DNA of 64,000 nt from Agelaius tricolor (taxonomy: Eukaryota; Chordata; Aves; Passeriformes; Icteridae): assembly GCA_023055355.1 (NCBI GenBank), contig JALJCS010000001.1:110686881-110750880 (forward strand), written 5' to 3'. Both the position numbers and the translations under genes were made by a program. Below the pieces are notes generated by a model. It was not told the origin of the DNA and did not search any database. It was given only the letters and a program-made list of their open reading frames with translations. Below are positions 36,764-49,349 of the stretch, piece by piece. Position 1 is the stretch's first letter, and every line of letters starts with the position of its first letter.

Positions 36764-36770
36764 TGGCAGT

Positions 36771-36826
<56 letters not shown>

Positions 36827-36912
36827 CAGAATCTAGAGGCTTTCTGCTGAAAAACTTCTTCTCCTGAGGGGAAAATATGAATAAAATAACAAGTGAAATT
36901 TATGGCAGTGCT
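36764..36912 (-). mobile_element. Possible poly(A)-tailed retroposed fragment with target-site duplication
   Basis: A run of 50 T (36775-36824) is followed by about 78 bp of non-repetitive DNA. The whole is bordered by the 10-mer TGGCAGTGCT at 36764-36773 and again at 36903-36912. On the minus strand this reads direct repeat, body, A50, direct repeat, the layout left by target-primed insertion of a polyadenylated RNA. The body matches no family I know. CR1 itself has no poly(A) tail, so another machinery would be needed. A chance 10-mer match or an expanded microsatellite remains possible. Confidence 0.35.
36775..36824. repeat. Homopolymer T50
   Basis: These are fifty uninterrupted T residues, by far the longest homopolymer in the window. 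The true length in the genome may differ because such runs are error-prone in sequencing. The lysine-rich frame read through it on the minus strand is an artefact. Confidence 0.98.
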
Positions 36913-38079
36913 GTTTCTGAGACCCAAGTAATGTGTCTCCATACAAAAGTGAATGTGTATTCATTTAGGAGTGTAAATGATGGCATGATGGCAGAGGCAG
37001 TGTGTGGCACTGGGATCATTCACATCTTGTTACAACCAGTGATTACAGAGGAGTCATTTTGTAGTTCAACAGCATTATTGAGGCTTATTCTCTGTAACAA
37101 ATGATATCTTTTATTTTATTTTGTGATTATCCAACAGATCACTGAACCATAAAGTGCTGCTGCTCCCAGCTAACAGAAAGAAATACCAGGGCCATATGTC
37201 TCTCTTGGAACTGTTACTATTCTGTATAGAATTATCATTTTTCTCTCTTCTACTCACACTGTGTGGGTCAGACTCCAGAACCTCTGATATTTTTGAGACT
37301 TTGATAGAAATGATGGGAGATGGAATTTTTGTAATAAGAGATGTAATGACTAATCATTATTCTTTTCCCTAAGTCACTGTGAAAGATTCCTTCACAATTC
37401 AATTCAAAATTTCAGCCTGACATCTGCATGATGACAGCCATTTATTATAACATCTGATTTGCACAAATATGAATAATATCATCTTCATAAAAGCAATTTA
37501 TATTTTTTATTCACTTACTGAAAATGGTAATGTCAATGATCCTTATGACCATGCTGACATCATATGGATTTTGAATTGCAAAACCATTTTCATTCACATA
37601 TGTAAGTATATATAAAGTTACTGGTATTACAGATGATGCATTTGATTATACTTGTCTTTCTTTCAGTACAAAATGAATCCTGTCTGATCTGCAGTGAGTC
37701 CTCTGTCACGTGCACTGTACACTGATCTACACACCATCCTCATTTTCCTTAAGAATTATTCATTCCAGTATTTTTCCACATTAACACATAAAAAAATAAT
37801 CTATACAGCCAAACTAAGTGCATACAACATTCATCCTTTTCCTTCCAGAATTTACAGAGACAAGACAGAGAATTTGGAGTTATTTTATCAACTGTAGCAT
37901 TTTGAGCTGTATCTGCTTCAGAAACACTGATTATTTCCGGTCTAACCAGAAATACTTTAAAAAATCTTTTGAAAAATATTTTCCAATAGCAATCCATAAA
38001 ATTAAGTGAGATTTCTCTATAAAGGAATAAGAAGCTCTCTGAAATCAGATGCCAAATTCAGCTAAAGTGATCTTGTAAT
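36913..38079. other. Unique AT-rich stretch, no gene seen
   Basis: No repeat family is recognised. Frames at 37694-38009 overlap on both strands and carry no domain. Confidence 0.45.
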
Positions 38080-38362
38080 GAGGTGGGAGTTGGCCTCTTC
38101 TTCCAGGAAACCAATGATGGGACTGGGGGAAATGGCCTGAAGCTGTGCCAGGGGAGGTTCAGGTTGTAAATAAGAAAAAATTCTTCACTAGAAGAGGCTT
38201 AAGCTTTGGAACAGGCTGGTCAGGGAACTGATGGAGTCACCCTCCCATGAAGGGACACTTCATGATATAGTTTAATGGGCCTGGTGATAACCAGTCAAAG
38301 GATGGACTTGACAATTTTGGAGGCCTTTTCCAACCTTCTTGACTCCATGACCCTGTGATTCT
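38080..38362 (+). mobile_element. CR1 LINE 3' fragment (sense)
   Basis: It contains 'ggtgggagttggcctcttct', 'aatggcctgaagctgtgcca', 'ggggaggttcaggttg', 'ttggaacaggctggtcaggg' and 'ccttttccaaccttcttgac', ending 'ccctgtgattct'. This is the CR1 subtype with the 'gtgccaggggaggttcaggt' block, different from the 'cccagagaagc' subtype elsewhere in the window. Confidence 0.92.
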
Positions 38363-40930
38363 CAGCCCCATGCTAACTGATTAAAAGGCTCCAGTGCAGA
38401 CTATCCTGAACAGGAACCAAAGACACTGCTGTTTCTTAGGAATTAGCATACACACCCTGTTGAAGGATAGGACAGGAAAGAATGTCTTTAGGCGATGGTT
38501 TTTGAGGGCCATATGCTGGAAAGGTTACAAAAGATCTCCTCACAGCTCTGAGCTGTGGGAACTTGGTGATGAAAAGAAGGTACATGTGAAATATTTGTGA
38601 TATTTTAAGTGGTAATGAAGAGACACAAGACCCCTTATGGTATCACCTGGGATAATTGATGTGTTTTTCAGGAAATCAGGCTCAGAACTGCCGGAGAACT
38701 GGGAACAAGCTCAACCCAGCAGCACCTGTAGTCAAGAAGCATGTTTTAGCCTGGGAGAAAAATAAAAAAAAAAAAAAAAAAAGAAATGAAACCTGCTTGG
38801 TTTTGCTACTCTTGAATATGTCCTGGGAGCAATTTGCTTCAATTTGTCCAAAAGAGTAAAATCACAAGACAAGGAGCCAGCTGGAGGGACAGCTTGAATG
38901 AAAACTGAGACATGACACACTGGAGAGGAGTTGGGGGAAAAAGGTGCCATTACAATCCAAAACACTTGAAGAAAACTTCTTAAAAAGATAAAATTCAGTG
39001 TCTGAAAACTGGGGTACAGGAGAGTTCTCTACTGCTGATTCTTGCAGCTCTGGTCATTAGCTTCTCTCACTTCTCAGCCCTTGTTTGATTTCTAATTATC
39101 CTAATGAACAAAGTCCATTAGCTCACTTAGTTTTTTTCTCTCTGATTTATTTGCAGACAGAGTTATCCCTGCATTAACTTAATTGCAAACAAATCAAGCT
39201 ATTCTGGGGAATTATTTCTATTACCTATTAATGTCCATCTAATTTAAGTGACCAAATTAGGGAGCTGTCTCTCTGTAGGCTCTACAGTTGCATTCACATT
39301 ATAAAAAGTAAGAGGACCAGGATGTGACCAAGATAAAGGACTGTTGCCCTCATCCCTGACAAGATTTTGCTTTGGGCCAACTCTTGTAGTGAGCTGTACA
39401 GGATTAAGCACAATCCAGGTAGAATTGATTTATCAGTATAGATTTAGCCAACAAGATTCCATGAAAATGGAAAAAAAAAACATTCTATGAAGGATTATTC
39501 CAGTAAATATATACTAAATCCTTTGACTGTGCTGTGAAGGATCCTCCCTCTTCTCACTGCCAATGATAACAGTGGCATAAGATGAGATAGGTACACTTAT
39601 ATGTTAATAAATATGCCTAAAGTGGATGGATGGAAGAAAATCTGATGCAGGAAAAATAAATCATCTTCAGAGGACAAATAATCTTTCTTATTCATAGAAT
39701 CATAGTATCACCTGTCTTGAAAAATACCTACATTGCTTTATATTTTATCCTACACTTTTTCATTTGGATCTGAAAATGGAAAAGATAAAAGACCAGTTCC
39801 TTGTGCTGATTTTTATCCTGTGATGCTGCAGGGTTTCCACATCTGAAAAAACTTTTGGGTCTAAATCCTTCAGGGTCAAATCTGCAGCCTTTTCTTTACT
39901 CTGCAAGCTGATACTCCAAAGAATGGTGACTTTCAGCTCTGCTATAGCAGGCAAATGTAAGGGTTTTTCCATTTAGCAGTGGAAATGTGTTTAAATTAAT
40001 CTCTGGTGTGCTTCCATTCATTCCCAGGGAGCTATATCAGGCACACAATTGACTCAAGGGACCATATTCTCAGCTTCTACAGAATAATTTCTCTGTCTTT
40101 AGTGTATCCACACAGATTTACTCAACTTTTTGTAGCCACTCCAGAGCTGATTATTTCCAGAATAGTTTAAATGAATAACACAACTCTTCAAAATTCTACC
40201 ACAATCAGGTGTTTCTATCCCTATTTAACACCTACTTCATAACAGGAATAAGAACCAATGACAAATTTAACATCATAACATATGAGGTAGGGGAAAAAAT
40301 TATGCAGTCTACTACAAAAATAGAGCCTTAAAAATCATAATTGACTAAGAATCTACATTACTAGTGCTGAAAATGGCAAAGCAGATTTTGAAATTTAAAG
40401 TGCTGAAAAGAAATTGCAGAAAAAACCCATATTCCTTTCTGTCAGCTGCCTTTTTAATCTGATTTAAAGGGGTCTGCTAACTGAGGGTGAACTGGTTCCC
40501 AGAAAGAGCTGATGCAGTTGTTAAGGATTGTCAGAACAAATAACAATTTTCTTCCCCTGGTAGTATCAAATGTAGACATAGAAAACAGGTACCAGTGAGT
40601 ATGGCAGTGCCCTGTGCTGCATGAAATGCACTTTGTGAGACTTTCAGAAATACACCAAGGTGATGGAGCTCCACTCCAGATAAGGTGAATGTCAAAAGTA
40701 AAAATTGCACTGGCAGCAGAATCAAAACATCTGAGAAGACTGTAATGCCAAAAATGTAAAGTCTATTTGAGGATTTTGATCCTGAGAGTCAGCAATGCAT
40801 GTTGGAGTCAAGTAATTCCTTTCCTTGACTTTATTTACATGGAGAAAAAAAATTCTACCATTTTATAATCTCAGTTTGGAATGCTTAATTGCAAAGTAGT
40901 TTTCTTTAAAACAAAATTATTTTTTCCAGA
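38363..40930. other. Unique AT-rich stretch with one tiny CR1 remnant
   Basis: It includes a 19-bp A run (38764-38782) and the fragment listed at 39692-39732. No gene is seen. Confidence 0.45.
39692..39732 (-). mobile_element. Probable CR1 LINE terminal remnant
   Basis: 'tcatagaatcatagtatcac' followed by 'ctgtcttgaaaaatacctac' resembles the reverse-complemented CR1 terminus 'tcatagaatcatagaatcac...ttggaaaagacct'. Only about 40 bp are recognisable. Confidence 0.5.
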
Positions 40931-41133
40931 AGAATTTAATCATGGAAAGTGTTGCTAAGCTTTGGAATAGGCTGGCCAGGGAGGTGTTGGAGTCCCCATC
41001 TCTGAAGGTGTCCAAGGACCAACTGGATGTGGCACTCAGTGCTCTGGGCTGGGTGACAGGGTGGGGATGGGTCACAGGTTGGACTCAATGGGATTGGAAG
41101 TCTTTTCCAATGCAGATGATTCTGTGATTTTGT
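40931..41133 (+). mobile_element. CR1 LINE 3' fragment (sense)
   Basis: It reads 'aagctttggaataggctggc', 'cagggaggtgttggagtccc', 'catctctgaaggtgtccaag' and 'attggaagtcttttccaatg', ending 'gattctgtgattttgta'. An internal 'gggtgacagggtggggatgggtcacaggttgg' stretch contains a short near-repeat. Confidence 0.93.
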
Positions 41134-44100
41134 AGTGCAAATATTTTTGTATCCACAAGAGGATCTCTTGTTTTGTTCTATGATTTCTGTACCTACTTGA
41201 TCACCACAAAATGATCCTGATATTCAGGAGAGAAATCTCTCAGAAACCCTGGAGATTCTGGCTCAAGTGCTCCTCAATATGACACAGACTGCCAATCTTT
41301 GGCCCCAAATAATTTATGTCATAAGCTCAGCAACTCTACTTTGCTATAACTCTCAGCCTGCTCAGGAGAATGTCCCAAACTCACTTCCTGAACCACATCA
41401 GACCCCTGGGCTGCTGTCTTCATTCTAATTTCCAGAACCAACAATTAAAACTAAGCCAGGGTACATCAAGACTGCTGCTTGCCAGAAATATATAAACACA
41501 AATCAAGACAACCATACACAAAAAAGGTTATTCTTTCAATTTTGTAATCTTGTAGGGCCAAGTAGCTCCTGGATACTCTCTTTCAAAGCATGCAGCTCCT
41601 CCAGTGGATATAAAGAAGGAATATTACCAGCTATTTGTTTTTGTGAAATCATTTTTATATATAAATTGCAGCAACACATGGACCAAACTACACCATTTAC
41701 TAAAAAGTATAAAAGCATATGCCAGATAATCCCAGTATTATCAGTGCATTTAGCACTAATATTTGAGTGCTGTCATTAAAACTGAAGCTGCAGCAATATT
41801 TTAGCTGTCCCTGTACATAGAAGATTTCTCTATTACTTTGTCCATGAACGTTTTCCTTGGATGATTGGTTGACAATATCTAAAGGATAATTTTAGGTCCT
41901 GGAGAATTAAACACAGGTCTATTTTTATGAGGTGGGACAGATTGGAAACCGTTTTTCCCCCTTGTTCCAATGAAATTGGAAATGAAAAGAATGTGTGTCA
42001 TATGAGGGACAAGTGTCATGAAGCCCATTTGAATTATACTTCATACCCCACTTTATAGCCTAATACTCAACTATATCCATTTTACCTGGCAGTATTTTGC
42101 CCATCAAAAACAAGCTATTGACACTTATGTCTCAGCTATAAATCAGATCCAGCAGTAAAAGTAAAGAAGGTGGTTTCAGAGAGAGTCAGTGATGGGGTAG
42201 AATAATGTATTTGGCTTTTTCCTCTAGGATATTACTTTAATATCACCCAGAAACAGTGGCATAAAATCATTCCAATTAAATGGTCTTAAAAATAAGATAT
42301 AAAGCAAATTCAGGTGATCTCATTCTGTTCTAAGTGTCAGAGCAGACACCACAAAACTGAACAGAAACAGTTTAAATTTAGCTGTCTTAGCATATGTGTA
42401 CAAGGACTGAGAATGTGGAAATTGGATTTGCTTCACTGGAGTCAATTAAGAAGGACTCTCAACAAGGTAGGGTTGAAGTGCATTGACAGGGCACAGGGAA
42501 TACTGCTGGTATTGATTGGCACTGGCTTGGGTACAAATAAAGCAAAGCATTCTGGTTTCTGACATTCATTTTTCTATAACAGTGAAATTACACTAATGGA
42601 TAAAATGATAATGAAAAAGTGAATGCAGAGAATAGGAGTTCTCCATGGAGATATATTCCCTTCAGACATTAAACTTTAGCTATGCCCTCATTATAAAAGA
42701 TTTTCCTGCCTAATATACAGCTCAAGGGTTTTTTTTCCTCCTGTTACACTGACCTGTACTTTTTGTTGTCTTCTTAACCTCTCAGAAATTCCTTGTTTAT
42801 GAGGGCAAAGCTTAATGAGGTCAGCAGTTCCTGTCACTCTATGGAAGAGCAGCATCTCAAAGCCCTACCTTCTTCTGGTACTTAATGTGTTTGATGCTAC
42901 TTAACAGGGGGAAATGCTCATTCATGTCTATTTTTCAGCTGGAGAGGGTGAAACAGTTCTGCTTCATATTAAATAATCCTTTTTTCTCTCAAGTAGCTTC
43001 ATATTAAATAATCCTTTTTTCTCTCAAGTATATGTGGGGGCAGGAAGGACTAACAGCTACCCCATCCTCAAAATAATTAGATTTGGAAATCATATAAAAG
43101 CCTTCCTAATTTCCAATTTCTTTGACATATATGAGAAGTTGTTTGATGATCCTATCCACAATCATCAGTGTGCATCTGGTGTTTCTGGTTTGACCAACAC
43201 AATGCACAGTTTCTTCCATTTAGAGTTTCCCTAGGGGTGCACCCAATGACCCCACATGTTCACCAGCCTGTCTCTGAGCCCAGCCAAATGGACCTGCATG
43301 AAATCTGTACTGCAAAGGTGATTGTTGCAAGAAGGAAGTTCAGAAAATTTTTCTGCAAAACAATTTTCCTCCTAATCTCATGAACTGTGATGATCTTATG
43401 CCTTGTAGCGTGTTCTTTGCTTCATGTCTTTCCCAGGCTTCTATTTCTCAATAAAATCTTTCCTGACATAATTATAAATGGCATATTTATGGCATATTTA
43501 TGTAAGTGTTCAGTCTGTTAAAAATATTTTTTGGGTGCCCTCCTGATCCCAAATTCCAGAGACAAATGATGCATTTTTCCTTTTAACAGAATAATATTTT
43601 CTATATTTGGAGATTTTGTAACTTTATACCCTGTTTTATGCATTCATTAATTGTTGCTGTGAAAATTCTTGCAGTATGCCAATCATTCTTGTCACCAATC
43701 ACTTGAAGCACTTGTAATACTAAGAACCCCAGCTTTTTTCCACTTACCTCTACTTTAGGACAGAAAAACTACTTCCTTCAGTGCCCAGGCTAGGAATAGA
43801 CACCCCTGGAAACAGAAAGGCTCAGAATGATTTTTGTGACTGTACATTTTCATGAATGGTAATAAGTTGTGATGCCCCTAATAGAACATAAACTATAATT
43901 TTCCAGAAGGACTTGAAGGAAGGTGCAATACTAAATCCATTTTGAGATTAATTTTGGTGACATTCTATGACATGCTTGAACTAATTAGCAGCAAATCAAA
44001 CCTTATGGATTGGCTAGTTCTGTGTTTGTCATCATAGGATTTGTCATAGTGCCTGACAGATACCTCACAATTTTTGTAGTTTCTCTCAAAACCTGTATCT

Positions 44101-44150
44101 GGAGCAAGGTGCTTTAGGTACTGTAAATATTGCCAGTTCCTGGTGGGAAC
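41134..44150. other. Unique stretch, no gene seen
   Basis: It contains the 35-bp tandem duplication at 42961-43030 and a small 'ggcatatttat' doublet near 43480. No coding region is supported. Confidence 0.45.
42961..43030. repeat. Exact 35-bp tandem duplication
   Basis: The unit beginning 'gcttcatattaaataatcct' and ending 'ctctcaagta' occupies 42961-42995 and is repeated without any change at 42996-43030. Zero divergence points to a recent event, an allele difference, or an assembly artefact. Confidence 0.95.
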
Positions 44151-44541
44151 AGAAGGAAGGCTGAGGGGGCTGGGGCTGTTCAGCCTGGAGAGGAGGCACA
44201 GCTGAGAGGGGCCCTCAGCCCTGGGTGTCCCTGTGTGCAGGGAGGCTCAGAGCAGGGCCCAGGCTCTGCTCCAGGGCCCAGCAATGGCACCAGAGGAACG
44301 GGCAGGGACTGATCCCAGCAAGTTCCACCTGGACAGGAGGCAGAACTTCTTTCCTGTGCAGTGACCAAGCATTGAACAGAGACCAGAGAGGCTGTGGAGT
44401 CTCCTCACCGGGGATATTCCAGAATTGTCTGGACACAATCTTGTGCCCTGTGCTGTGGGATGACCCTGCTTGAGCCAGGGGGCAGGAGCAGTGAATCACT
44501 GTGGTTCCTTCCAACCTGACCCATCCTGTGATTCTGTGATA
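44151..44541 (+). mobile_element. CR1 LINE 3' fragment, highest-GC and best-preserved copy (sense)
   Basis: From 'aaggaaggctgagggggctg' it runs through 'ctgttcagcctggagaggag', 'ctgagaggggccctcagccc', 'aggctctgctccagggccca', 'ccacctggacaggaggcaga' and 'ggatattccagaattgtctg' to 'ccatcctgtgattctgtgat'. It is much GC-richer than its surroundings and has few obvious disruptions, which suggests the youngest insertion here. Overlapping frames on both strands (up to 123 codons, minus) are by-products. Confidence 0.95.
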
Positions 44542-47500
44542 AGGAATTACTTGGAGAGTGTCTTGATCTTGGAACTTTATCACCACGGCCTTGACTCATT
44601 ATTTGGACTCTTAACTGAACCTTTTTATCACCACCACACCTCTGCTGACCTCTCTCAAGCGACTGCCACTTCTGCTGATGAGGCTGCTGTCTCTGCTGGT
44701 CCTGCTGTCACCCTGTCTCTTGGCTCCTTTTCCTTTAAGAAAAAAACCTCCCTTGTTCTCTGATATTTAAACACCAAGAGAATTACCTGTCCCAGCATAA
44801 ACACACTAGCTGATTTCAAGTGCTCCCTGGAGTTGAGAGACCAAGACCAAGAACCCTTCTCTGAGGCCCAGCAGCCTAAAGTCTAGTCTAACTGATATTT
44901 AGGAAGAGTTAGAGAGTGTGATCTGGAGCAAAGTGATATTCCCAATTTCACACAAGTCTTTGGCAGCTCAGAGACCACCCTCCTCATTTCCCAAATCCAG
45001 GGTTAATGCCTGAATTGCTTTGATGGCTTTTCCACCTTGTTGCAGAAGCTTCAAAGAATAATCAGTTTCTCAATTTCCTTACCTGTTATCTTTAAGCACC
45101 CACATACACAGAGAAGAAGGTCAGATGTCTGCAGGACTGCAGTATAAAAGTGAATAGTGATACTGTTAGGGAAATTGTTTTAATGTACAAATAATTTCTT
45201 AAATATTAATTTGGATTGTTTTAATGTTATTTGAATCAATGGCTAATTATCTTTGAAAGAGTAATTTTCTTTCATCAACCAGAGGTGGGTCAGCTGTCTT
45301 GGATCAAAGAGTAATGACTTGCAAAAAGTCAAGCCTGAACTGTTTGTCCAGGTATTAATAGTAGTTTGGATGTTCTGAGTTTTAAGATTGGAAACAATTG
45401 TTTTAATTTAATTCTTAGTCCTTTGATGATTCAGGTTAGTTTTTCCAAAGAAGTCAGTATAGGACTCTTTGAAGAAGGCATTTAAAACCAAGGCTAAAAT
45501 CTTAAAACCAGTGGGTTGGAAAGCCAGTGTTGTTGGACAAGTTTCAGCTCCAACACCTGTGAAATATCCAAGGTATAAGATGATTGAAGGACTTCTGCTG
45601 ATTTAAGTGATCTTCAGCCAAAAACATTCTCATTTACTCCAAAAGCATTTTTTCTGCATGCTGTGCAGTTACAAAAATCTTTCTGCGAGCATCTCCCACA
45701 AGCATTCTGCTCATCAGCCTTATACCTGCCACCTCTTAGGCAAAAGAGATTTTTTTCCACATAACTTCTTCCACTGTATTTCTAAACCTCTCACAGTGAA
45801 CCTTTTCCATAGATTCCCAAAGCATGGTAGTTAAAGCTGAGGAGTTTCTTCTACACATTAGATTTTAATACAAGCATGCTGCTGGTTCTGACCCAAAGCC
45901 AGTTGAATTCAACACCACAGTGACACCAATGAGTTTCAGATCAAAGCTTGTAAACCAAAAGTAAACAAACATAAGTGAAAATGCAACAATGAAGGGGATG
46001 AGGCTGGGAGTAAACAATTGGAACTCTGCCTTTTTTTTGTGCATTGCAAGGGCAGAGCCTGACATGATGGATAAAGAGAAAATGAAAAGACGGTGGAACA
46101 AGGAGGACAGAGATAAAAGGAAGGGGGAGAAAAGCAGATATGAAAAGGAAGATGAGTATAGAATCTGGAAACTGAAACAGCAGGAAAAGATTGGGAAGTT
46201 CAAACTAAAAGACAACAATAGCTAAAGAATTACAAATATGTGTGTATGAGAGAGTGGATGGCTTCAGCTGACCACTGTCACACATAATGTAGACATCTAC
46301 ATATGGGATACCAATATAGATCACTTTTACAGAAAAAGAGGACAAAAATACTCCTATTTCTGATTCATTTGATTGTAGGTCAGGGATCTTATACAGGTCA
46401 GGCAATCATATCCTTTTCCAGGGGCTGTAAAGTGCTTTGAGTTGGCCCAAATGAGAAATTCAGGTTGCAGATGCTTAAAGTTAGGTGTATCTATAAATAT
46501 TATTTATTTATCAATTTGTTTTATTTATATTGAGCTTCTGAAATGCTGGAAATATATTTAAAATATCAAGGATCTTGCAGGAAACACCATTCTATTGGTT
46601 CTGAGATGGGGATGTTATCAGTTCTCAGTTTGATCTAGAGGTGCTGTGTATGAAGTACAGAGGCTCCAGTGTTGGGCTCAAGAAATTTCACTGGAATCAA
46701 GAATCCTCATGGATTTGACTTTTGGATTAGTTAGAAAGGGTGGTTAGAGGAAGGACACATTGATGGTCCCACTGTGCCCTACGTGAGCTCCTCTGTGTGC
46801 TTTTCCCACTCATCCATAAATACAGCAGGATGCAAATACACCAGAGAAAGGAAAGACTATCCACACCAAAGAGCAGTTCTGGCTCAAGAACAATCGGGTG
46901 TAAGATGCCCATGAGTAGATTTCTGATGGAAATTTGAAATAGGCTGATAAAACATCAGAGGAGGAAAGTTTTGGAACAGCCCTGCAGTACAAGTACTGGG
47001 AGCAGAAAAACACCCCCAAACCCTAATTATTTTTCAGATATGTTACAGGGATCATAATATGCTCCTGCAATAGCTGGGGAAGAAGCTTGGAAATCCAGGA
47101 TATTTTTTCCAGTCCAATATTCTTAGGTTCATACATGTCAGTCTTTGGAGAGAAAGGTAACACCTCTGTATTCTGAGGGAGAAAGTGTAACTTCCATCAG
47201 GAGCAGGATCAGACCATTTGTGTGAATGTTATTTGCAGTATTTCTTCCCTCTCCTGTTTCCCCAATGGATATGTCTGCATTTTCAGATCCCAGGGAAAGA
47301 AAAAAAAAAAAGAAGGGAAAAAAACCCCCATCTCTACCCAATGGGGACTTCCCTCATTCTCTCTTCTGATGTTTGGTTGCTAATTTGCACTTTTCATACA
47401 CCCAGAAGCAAATGCCTGTCTGACACAAAATAAAACAAGCTGCTTCAAGTGCTGTTTGGTTCTATAAGAAGAAAACAATTTTTGAAAATAAAATGTACTC

Positions 47501-49349
47501 ACCAAACAACCCACCAATGCCAACTGACATTCTCCATGGTGTGTCTGACAGCGGCAAAATGTAGCACAATGCAGAACAAAGAGGCATTTTATATGCCTAG
47601 CAGTAATTCTTAAAAGTCTTTTTCTTCTTTTCTCTTTATTTCCCCTGGAAAATAGTTCTACTTTTACTAAAAAAGAAAAAAAAAACCCACATAAATACTG
47701 AGAAATTATTAATTATGAAGGTAGGGAAAGAGGGCTAAAAAAATACCTTTTTCCCTTGTACTTCTTAAAGTAAATAAAAATAGCTTCTCTTTTTGAATTA
47801 ATCTGCTTTTTTTTACCTTTCATCCTTTCTTCTTCATTACAGAATTATTCTTCATTTGACAGATAGCAGCCATGAGATAATTTGGGGTTTTGTTTTGGGG
47901 GTTCTTTTAATAGGAAGTTGGAATCTTTGTTTTCAGAGAAGAGGTCCACTAGGCACAATCTGGGACTTGTTATTAAAGACAAACTAACATCCCCCAAAGA
48001 TTTTCAAACACTTCATGCCAGAATGTGATATTTTAAAGCTTTTCCCATTTCACATAATTGGATGCACGTGGCTTAGCAAGAGAAAGACAGTTTCAGCAAA
48101 TACAGGAATTAATGCAATTTATTCGAGATGGTCTCACAGGAGAGATAGAGATTTTCTGCATAATTCTGAGGAAGATAAAAATGTTGAAATCAGTTAGGAC
48201 TTCTGCATATTGCTTCAAGACCACTGACCTAAGCTAAGGTGGTTATTACAGGCAAGGATGGAATTTAGAGAAAGTTGTCAAATTAGTATTCATCCTGGAT
48301 CCCAAAATGAGCACAATTATCATCCTTGGGAATACGAGTTCCATCCATATACTTTCTTGGGATGCTTAGTCAAATAATTAGTCAAACCAGTTCTAATGTT
48401 TGCATAATAATGAAAATATATCCATATTTTATGGAAAAGAAAAAAAAAGAAAAACCACAAACCTACCATAACTGAAATGTCAAATTTCAGTCCTTTGAAA
48501 TTAGTCTAAATTAGATTAATTTAAGACAGGCTATTGTGAAATTTATTAAATTGGTTTCATATTTAAAATCTGCCTCTCACAAATCTGGGACCCTGAGGTT
48601 ACATAATTATTTAAAACAATCATTGAAGACCCTGGAACAAGTAAAGGGAGTCACTTAGACTTGTAATATTTATTCTTATAATTTCTATATCCCAATACCT
48701 ATGTCAAATGAACATCTGCACACTTTCTGTTTTCTCTCTTGGAAAATTCTCTAAGACAAAGAAATAGTATTATCTTCTTTTATAAATAGGGGTAAACCAG
48801 AAGTGTGCATTATATAGATATGGAATCCTGGTTTTAACCTAAGTTTTGCTCTTTATTTCAATAGAACCAGCAGTTTTTTCTTTTTTTTTTTTTATTTTTA
48901 ATCTATTGTAGATATCTAAAGTTATATTGGCATTTTGACACACAGACATTTTTCTCTCCATGCCATGTTATATGTTTAACCTATAATCCAGCAGTGCTAT
49001 ACTAACTGCAAAGAAAAATGAGTTAATTGCTAATAAATTTTGAGGTAAAACTATGCCTTCTGTAGGGCTGTGTCTAAAACTTCACCCTGGGTACTGATAC
49101 TGAGAGATTATGGTGGTTTTAAACAGGACATTTTAATTCACTTTCAACTCCAAATTAAACGATGAAAGACCTCATGATTTATTTTGTACCTGCCATCATT
49201 TTTCTTGTGTCTTTTTGCATATAAAGTTGATAACAAAGGAAATTTCACTAGTTCAAAAATGTTAGTTTTAAGGCTTTCTCCTGGAGGTTCTTTTCATTCC
49301 TTGTGGCATTTTGCTCATCTGGGTTTTAATCTTAATTACGTAATTTGAT
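44542..49349. other. Long unique stretch, no confirmed gene
   Basis: It includes a purine-rich frame at 45989-46225 (plus; about one third lysine, arginine and glutamate in its second half), a 12-bp A run near 47300, and the minus-strand candidate exon at 47503-47587. No repeat family is recognised. Confidence 0.45.
47503..47587 (-). other. Candidate first coding exon, minus strand (unconfirmed)
   Basis: On the minus strand an ATG (plus 47587-47585), preceded by 'gcatataaa', opens 28 codons including ILPLSDTPWRMSVGIGGLF and ends one base into the next codon at a good donor ('g|gtgagtac'). A phase-1 donor after a short N-terminal peptide is a common layout for secreted or membrane proteins, but the peptide is not a clear signal sequence. 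The upstream acceptor-like 'actgctag' is weak. I do not recognise the protein; chance is a real alternative. Confidence 0.18.

Noticed and set aside
36691..36942. Minus-strand frame with a long polylysine run
   Set aside because: The lysines come from the T50 homopolymer.
44215..44763. Several 60-120 codon frames on both strands
   Set aside because: They fall in or next to the GC-rich CR1 copy at 44151-44541, where stop codons are rarer by composition.
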